DNA from: Thraustochytrium sp. TN22
Taxonomy: Eukaryota > Sar > Bigyra > Thraustochytrida > Thraustochytriidae
Reading direction: 5' to 3'
Length of the DNA: 64,000 nucleotides
NCBI GenBank assembly: GCA_013306675.1
Contig: JABLUY010000142.1
Span: 34,306-98,305, forward strand
Position numbers and translations under genes: made by a program. The notes under the pieces are model-generated. The model was given only the letters and a program-made list of their open reading frames with translations. It was not told the DNA's origin and made no database searches. Of the stretch, positions 57,659-64,000 are shown one piece after another; position 1 is the stretch's first letter; each line of letters starts with the position of its first letter.

Positions 57659-60175
57659 ATGCACGACCTGCTGGAGCTCGGGCCCGGCACGAGCGAAGAC
57701 CTGGACGAGTGGCGCGGCGCCGTGTCCGAGGTGGTCATCACGCGCAGGACGGTGTCGGCGGCGACCGACGCGTGCAGCGGGTCGGCGACGGTGCCAGTGG
57801 AGGACGCGGACCTGGCGCTCGGGCCGGCGAGGGAGACCTTCGGCTCCGGCTACTGCCAGTGGGACGCGTCGCTGGGCATCGGGCGCAAGATGAACTTTGA
57901 TTTCTGGAACAGTTTCGCCTCGGCCGTGACTCTGCGGCTGCAGGTCTTCGCGGACGCCGAGTGCACCTCGCTGCTCAGCGAGAGTGGCGGCATCGGGCCC
58001 TTCCCGCTCGCCAATCTTGCAACGCATGGCTACGCGGTCTCACGCGCGCTGACAGCCAACGAGACCGCCCAGAGGGGCGACGGCGTCACGGAGCTGACTG
58101 CCTACCTCGGCTGGCGCAGCGTCGACCGATGCCTGCGCCTGGATGCAGACTCGACCCTCTTGCTCACCATCACCATCAACGTGCTGCACCCGTCTATGCA
58201 GGCGGCGCAACGCGCCTTTTTGCCCCCGCTCGCGACGCTGAGAACCGCGGCGGCCACGGACCGCCGCCTCTTAGCGAGCGCCCCCACCACGTGCGACGGC
58301 TTCGACGAGACCGACTTGGAGCTCCACGAGATCCCGGCGCTCCTCGAGGTCGGTCGTAGCGCCTGCGTGCCCTTCCGGCTGTTCAACGAGACTGCCTGGC
58401 ATTATGCGCTCGTCTCCTGTGAGACGGACGAGATGGACGAGGCAGCCGGACCCACGGCACTCAGCCTCTTCACGGACGCCGACTGCACGGCGAGCGCCGA
58501 CCTCGTCACAGTGGCGCCCGTCTCCGTGCTAGAAAATTGCACCAACGTCCTCATCGAGGACTCTCTCTACCTGCAGATATCCTGCTCCTACGGGGTCGAG
58601 GCGCCCACGCTGCGGACCCTGACCACCTCCACCACCACCACCTCGCCCACCTTGGCGCCCACACCGCCGACGGACGTCGTTGACCCACCAACGATCAATA
58701 CGTCGTCCATGGCACCCACATCAGCGCCCGATGAAGGCGTCTCCTCGATCACGCTCACGTTAGCCATCGTCCCGGTCCTGATCGTGCTGCTCTCGGGCGT
58801 CGTCTTCTTGCTCGTCACCGGCCGTCGTTCCCGTGCTGACACGCAGGACGACAGTGACGAGAGTGTGCCCGGGCGTGGCAGCAGCACCGCGCCCGTCCGC
58901 GGCGGTCGCGGTAGCGGCGGCGGCGGCGGCAGCAGCGGCAGCGGCGGCCGCAGCACTGATGGCCCACTCGTCTCGCGACGCGGGACCATGCGCATGCTGG
59001 GCGCCTCGCTCTCCATGTTTAGCGTTTCGCATGGCGGCCGCGGTAGCGCCGGTGGATTCGGCAGTGAGAGCGACTCCTTCGAGGAGGAGAACCGCCTCGG
59101 CGCCTTCACCACCCCGCGGAGCAGCTGCTCCCAGGAGCTCGACTCCGCTGAGGATGCCGCCTTTACCGTCACGGACGCCCGCTCCGTGCAGGTCGGCGCC
59201 GCCGTCGGCCGCGGGGCGCACGGCCGCGTGTACCAGGGCCGCTTTCAGGGCTCCCGCGTCGCCATAAAGGACTTCTCCGGCGGCCGTGACCGCCGGGCCG
59301 GTCGAGACGCTTTCCAGGCCGAGATCCGCAGTCTGCGCCGCTTGCGACACCCGAATGTGCTTCGCCTCTACGGCATCCTTGCCAACTCCGACAAAGAACG
59401 CCGCCTCATCCTCGAGTTCGCCAATTGCTCGCTTCAGGATGTTGCCGACGGTCGGGGCGCCTTCCGCGCCAGCGGCGTCACCATCGTGACCCTGCTGCAG
59501 TGGATGGAGCAGATCTGCGCCGGTGCCGCCTACATGCACAGTCGGGGGATTGTGCATCTGGACCTCAAGCCGGACAACGTTCTGCTCGACGACTCCTGGC
59601 GCGTCAAGATCTCCGACTTTGGCACCTCGCGCGCCGTTGTCGAACTCCGTACCCTCGGCGCCGACGCCCCCCTGGGAAGCCTTGCCTACGCGGCGCCGGA
59701 GCGCTGGTCGCGTGGCACGCTCACAACTGCCGTCGATGTCTACGCTTTCTCCATGCTCCTCTGGCAGATGCTGCACCGCGCGCCGCCGTTCCCATCCACA
59801 TGGACCGCGCCCGTCACGATGGACGAAGTGTCCAGCGGCTATCGCCCAGACATCGACCCGTCCGTCCCTCCCGACCTTAGCGATCTCATCGTCAGCACCT
59901 GGGCCGCCTCGCCCTCCGACCGCATTACCTTTTCCGATGCCGGCGAGGCGCTCGCAGACCTCCTCGGCTCCAGAACTATGGACGCCGCCTCTTCCATCGC
60001 GCGCGGCCCGCCCTTTGAGCAAGGCCAAGAAGTCTCTGTCTGGGACCAAGTCCGCAGGCAGTTCATCGATCGGGCAGAAGTCCTGCGTCTAACCGGCCAG
60101 CAGCTCACAGACCCGGTCGAGGTGCTCTTGTCCGATGGGACCGAGTCCACCGTGCATTCTACATGCCTGCTGTAA
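57659..60175 (+). CDS. Receptor-like TKL protein kinase (5' end uncertain)
   Basis: 838 residues from ATG 57659; in-frame ATGs exist at 57026 and, further back, only a GTG at 56378. I take 57659 as the secure coding part; no signal peptide follows it, so an upstream exon probably exists. Residues ~20-310 form a Cys-containing ectodomain with N-glycosylation sites, then a Thr/Pro-rich stalk (~320-350), one membrane span (~366-388), a Gly/Ser-rich juxtamembrane linker and a kinase domain (~515-775). Kinase motifs: GRGAHGRVYQG, VAIKDF, HLDLKPDNVLLDD, SDFGTS, APERW, DVYAFSMLLWQML (TKL type). HRD is HLD, so the RD arginine is missing. It resembles stramenopile receptor-like TKL kinases. The ligand is unknown. 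Confidence 0.82.
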   Translation: MHDLLELGPGTSEDLDEWRGAVSEVVITRRTVSAATDACSGSATVPVEDADLALGPARETFGSGYCQWDASLGIGRKMNFDFWNSFASAVTLRLQVFADAECTSLLSESGGIGPFPLANLATHGYAVSRALTANETAQRGDGVTELTAYLGWRSVDRCLRLDADSTLLLTITINVLHPSMQAAQRAFLPPLATLRTAAATDRRLLASAPTTCDGFDETDLELHEIPALLEVGRSACVPFRLFNETAWHYALVSCETDEMDEAAGPTALSLFTDADCTASADLVTVAPVSVLENCTNVLIEDSLYLQISCSYGVEAPTLRTLTTSTTTTSPTLAPTPPTDVVDPPTINTSSMAPTSAPDEGVSSITLTLAIVPVLIVLLSGVVFLLVTGRRSRADTQDDSDESVPGRGSSTAPVRGGRGSGGGGGSSGSGGRSTDGPLVSRRGTMRMLGASLSMFSVSHGGRGSAGGFGSESDSFEEENRLGAFTTPRSSCSQELDSAEDAAFTVTDARSVQVGAAVGRGAHGRVYQGRFQGSRVAIKDFSGGRDRRAGRDAFQAEIRSLRRLRHPNVLRLYGILANSDKERRLILEFANCSLQDVADGRGAFRASGVTIVTLLQWMEQICAGAAYMHSRGIVHLDLKPDNVLLDDSWRVKISDFGTSRAVVELRTLGADAPLGSLAYAAPERWSRGTLTTAVDVYAFSMLLWQMLHRAPPFPSTWTAPVTMDEVSSGYRPDIDPSVPPDLSDLIVSTWAASPSDRITFSDAGEALADLLGSRTMDAASSIARGPPFEQGQEVSVWDQVRRQFIDRAEVLRLTGQQLTDPVEVLLSDGTESTVHSTCLL

Positions 60176-60799
60176 TACTACTCTGACCTCCATTGTTTCA
60201 CAAGCGAAGATGTTCTGTTTCTTACACGAATGGTGTACCAACGTTTACAAGTGAATGAACTTGAACACTCGAGCGAGCAACCGGAGGCCGATTTGTGGGA
60301 TAATGAGCTTCGGCGCGGGCCTGAGCACAGGCATGTGCGCGGGCCAGCGCCGCCGCGTCGCACCAGACTCGGACTGCAGCGCCTCATCGGACCATCATCG
60401 TCCACTCACCCTGGCCGGTCGAAATTTACTTCTCAGAATCAACTTGAAGCTTGTTGGTGTTGTTGCGTTTTTGGTGTGGTATTTTTTTTTTCTTTCTTTT
60501 CTCTCTTCAAAGGAGTGGCCGCGGTGGCTCGGGCTTCCTCATGATGACCGCGCGTGACTGCTCTGCAGTGGCCTCCGTAGCTCAACAGTCCAACCTGTCT
60601 TTTCATTCTATTCTGCTCTACTTGGACGAGCGCAGGCCGCACGGCAAGGCAAGGCACGACACGACTCGTCACAGCACGACATGTCGACGTTCCACATGGC
60701 CTAGCTGGCTAGCTAGCTAGCTTGGCTTCGTCATGACCGTGCCGTGCCGCATCATGATGTCAACTTTGTACCACCAACACTTGGTCCCAAGTCTCACAA
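60176..60799. other. Convergent 3' region
   Basis: 620 bp between the stops of the receptor kinase and TrpD genes, with a pyrimidine tract (60480-60512) and a CTAG run (60701-60725). No gene is seen. Confidence 0.6.
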
Positions 60800-61855
60800 T
60801 CAGTCAGTCTTGGCCTGCTTGGAAGGAGGTTCTTGCGTATCGAGGCGCGTCGAGGTGGCAGCGAACTTGTCGAGAGTGGCAAGCACGTCGCCGGAGCGGA
60901 TCTTCTCGATGGCCATCTTGTAGCCGGCCTCGATCGAGTCGGCAAGGCCGTACACATAGAGGCCGGCGCCGGCGTTAAGCGCAACGGTGTCGGCCACGGC
61001 GGGCTTGACCTGGTCGCCGCCGGCGAAGAGCTTGCGGACGGTCTCGGCATTCTCTTCCGGCTCGCCGCCCTCGAGGTCCTTGATGGTGCACTGCGGGATG
61101 CCCATGGCCTGCGGGTCAATCGTGATGGTCTTGATGCCCTCGGGCGTGATCTCGCGCGCCTCGGCAGGCCCCACGGCGGCGAGCTCGTCCAGGCCGCAGC
61201 AGTGCACGATGAGCGCGTGCTCGGCGCCAAGCTTGTGCACGACGTTGGCGTACATGTCGAGGAGCGCCGGCGAATAGACGCCCAGCATGAGCCGCTTGGC
61301 GCCCGCCGGATTCAGCAGCGGGCCCAGGATGTTGAACACCGTGCGGATGCTCAGCGCCTTGCGCACCGGCACCACGTGGCGCATGGCCGGGTGAAAGTTG
61401 GGCGCGAACATGAAGGCGATCCCGGCCTCCTGCACGCACTCGGCGATGTGCGCCGGCCCCAGCAGCGCAATGCCAAGCTTCTGCAGCACGTCCGACGACC
61501 CGCTCTTGCTCGTCACCGACTTGCTCCCGTGCTTGGCAACACGCGCGCCGCAGGCCGCCGCCACCACGGCTGCTGACGTGCTAATGTTCACCGTGTTGTG
61601 CCCGTCGCCGCCCGTGCCCACAATGTCCAGCACCGGCCCGCCCGGCACGCTCACCTGCACTGCGCGCTCGCGCATCACCGCCGCCAGCGCCGCCACCTCC
61701 TCCGCCGTCTCGCCCTTGGCGGCCAGCAGCGCCAGCAGCGCCGCCGTCTGCTCGGGCGCCGCGCCGCCGTCCGCGATCTCGCCCATCACCGCGCGCGCCG
61801 TCGCATCGTCCAGGTCCTCGCGCCGCACCAGCCGCTCCAGCGCCGCGCGCAGCAT
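60800..61855 (-). CDS. trpD: Anthranilate phosphoribosyltransferase
   Basis: 351 residues, the normal size for this enzyme. It transfers phosphoribose from PRPP to anthranilate, second step of tryptophan synthesis. The ATG at 61855 (MLRAALERLV) fits the family start; the frame continues to a TTG at 62020 but those residues are not leader-like. Visible motifs are DIVGTGGDGHNTVNIST (PRPP binding), KHGSKSVTSKSGSSDVL (anthranilate and PRPP contacts), FAPNFHPAMRHV, RTVFNILGPLLNPA and GLDELAAVGP with the Mg-binding Asp-Glu. No plastid or mitochondrial transit peptide is evident, so a cytosolic location is likely. It is a stand-alone enzyme, not fused to other Trp steps. Divergent from the phosphatase gene. 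Confidence 0.95.
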   Translation of the reverse strand: MLRAALERLVRREDLDDATARAVMGEIADGGAAPEQTAALLALLAAKGETAEEVAALAAVMRERAVQVSVPGGPVLDIVGTGGDGHNTVNISTSAAVVAAACGARVAKHGSKSVTSKSGSSDVLQKLGIALLGPAHIAECVQEAGIAFMFAPNFHPAMRHVVPVRKALSIRTVFNILGPLLNPAGAKRLMLGVYSPALLDMYANVVHKLGAEHALIVHCCGLDELAAVGPAEAREITPEGIKTITIDPQAMGIPQCTIKDLEGGEPEENAETVRKLFAGGDQVKPAVADTVALNAGAGLYVYGLADSIEAGYKMAIEKIRSGDVLATLDKFAATSTRLDTQEPPSKQAKTD

Positions 61856-62813
61856 CTTCCCGCCCTCCGTCGCCGCGCTGCCGCTCCGCGCTCTGCTGCG
61901 CCCGTGCCGCGACGCAGCCGGACGCCGTATGACTATGATGACTCTTGCGGGGTGCACGCACTGCACGGGCACGAGCTCGGATGATCTGATCAAACCAGCG
62001 TGCTCGTAAATCTCAAGCAATCACACTCGCACTGCAGCCCACCACCAGCGTGGCAGCCGCAGCGATCTTGATCTACACGGCGACGACGATGGTGTCCGAC
62101 GAGCGCAGTCTCGACCGCGTAGGCCACTGCGGCGGAGCTAAAAATAACTGTGAAGAGAATGCTGCCTCGAACCGCTGCTGACGCTTTGCTGGCTTGGTGA
62201 TTCGTGCTCCGTGCGAGACAGGACTGCTGGTTTGCCCGGCTGCTCGCTGCGTCTCGCTGCGCAGCAGGAGACGTCTTCTGCGTCGCTCTGTCGTAGCACG
62301 GGTGCGTTCCAGCAACATTGCCAAGTTGCCACTCCGGGACCTCGCTCATTGTCAGAGGCAGGCCTCTAGCGGCCAGATTGGACGGACAGGCATCATCATG
62401 AGCTCGCTCTTGCGACCATGGCTCGCCTTCCTCACCGTCAGAACGATTTCCACTGGCTCCTCAACACCAGCACCATCGGCACGACGAGCATGTGCAGATG
62501 TGCAATGTAGCCACGTCCTTTTGAAGGAGCGTCGCGCAAGCTCGCTCGCTCGCTCGCTCGCTGTCAGCTCATTCACTGGCCGCTCGCTCTGGCCGAGCAG
62601 CCAGCTCGCTCGCTCTCCTGCAGCGCGTTCTTGGTTTGCTTGAGATAGTTTTTGGCCAACAAGCTGAGGTGCAGGCTGAGAAGACGGCGCAGAGCCCCAG
62701 CTGCACGCGTGTAGCGCGGCAAGCGCGGCAAGCGCGGCGAGGGCGGCGGCAGCGGCCGCAGGAGGCGTGTCTCCGGACGGCCCGCGGGGAGCCGAGCCGG
62801 CCCGAGGCGCACC
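61856..62813. other. Divergent intergenic region
   Basis: About 960 bp between TrpD and the phosphatase gene, with a short (gctc)n run near 62549-62568. Frames are short and compositional. Confidence 0.6.
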
Positions 62814-63889
62814 ATGGGCGCAGTGACGAGGTTGGCGCTCATGGCGGCCAGTGCCGCGATGCTGACAGCGCTGGCGGCGCTGCGACGGAGACGGCTGCGG
62901 TGGCGTGGCGGCGCGCTGGCGCGGCAGCTGGCGGTAGAGCGCGCCGAGGACGCGATCCGCGCCAGCAAGTGGCGGCTGCCGTCGAGCGTGATCCTGCTGC
63001 GCCACGGAGAGTCCCTAGGCAACGTGCGCGAGAACGCCTACCGCGTCATCCCCGACTGGTGCATCCCGCTCACGGAGGAGGGCAAGATGCAGGCGCGCCG
63101 CGCGAGCAAGGACGTCGTGGAGCTCATTGGCTCGCGCAAGGTGGTCATCTACTACAGCCCGTACGCGCGCGCCGTGGAGACGCTCGACGTGCTGCTTGAG
63201 GCCATCCCCGAGGAGCAGGTGGTCTTCTTGCAGGAAGAGCCCCGCATCCGCGAGCAGGAATTCGCCAACTTTCAGACCTCCCGTACGTGCCTGTGGCCCT
63301 TGCGCGTTGCACTCCGCCTGCCAACACACTCCGTCTGCCAACAGACTGACTGACTCATGACGCGCACCGCAACACAGAAATGCCGCACATCAAGAAGGAA
63401 CGCAACCGCTATGGGCGCTTCTTCTACCGGTTCCCGGACGGCGAGTCCGGCGCCGACGTCTATGACCGCGTGTCGTCGTTTTTCGAGACGCTTTTCCGAC
63501 AGTTCAAACGCAGCCCAGTCAGCGACATGGAGGCGGACGAGGACTACGTCTTGCTGCTGGTCTCACACGGTCTTACGATCCGCCTTTTCGTCATGAAGTT
63601 TCTTGGATTCAACGTGAGCTACTTCGAGAAGCTGCGGAACCCGCGCAACTGCCAGCCCATCGTCATGCGCCGCAAGCGCGGCACTTTCGTCTACGCTCTC
63701 GACCCTGACTCCTGGCGCAGCATGGGCGTCATGCGCTCCTCCGAGCAGTGCACGCCGGTCGATAGCTTCCAGTTTCCAGTCCACTATTGCGTCTCGCCTT
63801 CCCTTCAGGCCTACAAGCGTGCGCACGCCAAGGCCTTTGGAAATCGCCGCCCCGCCTACGTGGACGACGACCTCGACGATCTCAAGTAG
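62814..63889 (+). CDS. Histidine phosphatase (phosphoglycerate-mutase-like, AT74/DET1 type), two exons
   Basis: Spliced product 326 residues: exon 1 62814-63282, exon 2 63378-63889. The start has context accATGG. A short hydrophobic N-terminus (TRLALMAASAAMLTALAAL) may anchor it. The phosphatase core shows LLRHGESLGN with the phosphorylated His, SPYARAVETL, and REQEFANFQ before the splice. After it come RYGRFFYRFPDGESGADVYDRV and LLVSHGLTIRLF with the second His. This block order is that of the plant and fungal AT74/DET1-type branch, broad acid phosphatases, rather than glycolytic mutase. Exon 2 alone would start at ATG 63380, but the split catalytic site shows that both exons form one protein. 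Confidence 0.9.
63283..63377 (+). other. Spliceosomal intron, 95 nt
   Basis: Starts GTACGT and ends ACACAG. Removing it joins ...NFQTS with Q and MPHIKKERNRYG in frame (phase 1) and restores the family core; without splicing, exon 1 hits a stop just before exon 2. It is the only intron in the window that I can place. Confidence 0.88.
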
Positions 63890-63936
63890 CAAGATCTACT
63901 CACTCACACACTCACCCACCCACCCACCCACCCACC

Positions 63937-63942
63937 GGCAGA

Positions 63943-64000
<58 letters not shown>
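63937..64000. repeat. (AG)n microsatellite at window end
   Basis: A near-perfect ag dinucleotide run, preceded by (caccc)n-like sequence, follows the phosphatase gene and continues past the window edge. Confidence 0.9.

Noticed and set aside
58760-60049. 429-codon minus-strand frame over the TKL kinase
   Set aside because: Shadow of the kinase coding sequence; Gly/Ala/Asp-rich with no motif.

Overview
The window looks like nuclear DNA of a very GC-rich, gene-dense, almost intron-free unicellular eukaryote. The evidence is EF-hand, C2/IQ, PDZ, EDR2_C, CD36, RhoGAP and macro-domain proteins, the small subunit of DNA polymerase delta, many poly-Gln, poly-Ser and poly-Ala tracts, one clear 95-nt GT-AG intron (63283..63377), and no operons or bacterial ribosome binding sites. 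The gene mix (ABCG fusion, EF-hand membrane proteins, a URC1-type GTP cyclohydrolase II, a TrpD without an obvious plastid leader) would suit a stramenopile or other SAR-group protist, perhaps a thraustochytrid-like heterotroph. That placement is inference only.

Layout. 1-5.2 kb: a CAMK-like kinase whose 3' end is partly duplicated out of frame, a macro-domain protein with an SQ-rich repeat tail, and a four-helix EF-hand membrane protein. 6-15.5 kb: four consecutive minus-strand paralogues of a polytopic membrane protein with a Cys-containing C-terminal domain, which I cannot assign to a known family. 16-21.4 kb: an EF-hand protein with a long Lys/Glu/His repeat tail, then a URC1-type GTP cyclohydrolase II. 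21.8-26.3 kb: a giant ABCG half-transporter with an N-terminal NOTUM/pectin-acetylesterase-like domain that lacks its catalytic Ser. 27-34.6 kb: an EDR2_C protein, a PDZ membrane protein, POLD2, an ankyrin/TPR protein and a coiled-coil protein. 34.7-41 kb: a 2108-residue multi-C2/multi-IQ protein. 42.5-46.2 kb: a protein with a degenerate XPG-type PIN domain and six copies of a winged-helix/LOTUS-like module. 47.3-50.4 kb: a RhoGAP-like protein and a voltage-gated-type cation channel with a cyclic-nucleotide-binding fold. 51.9-54.8 kb: a conserved protein of unknown function and a CD36/LIMP-2 family protein. 57-64 kb: a receptor-like TKL kinase, anthranilate phosphoribosyltransferase and a phosphoglycerate-mutase-like phosphatase.

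Most neighbours are divergent or convergent pairs with short gaps (101 bp at the tightest), so each gene is probably its own transcription unit. Intergenic DNA contains CTAG-tetranucleotide runs, GCN/CGG runs near start codons, and short tandem duplications. Start codons were checked at the base level. Several long open frames begin with TTG or GTG, and in those cases I moved the start to the first sensible ATG, usually in an ATGG context.
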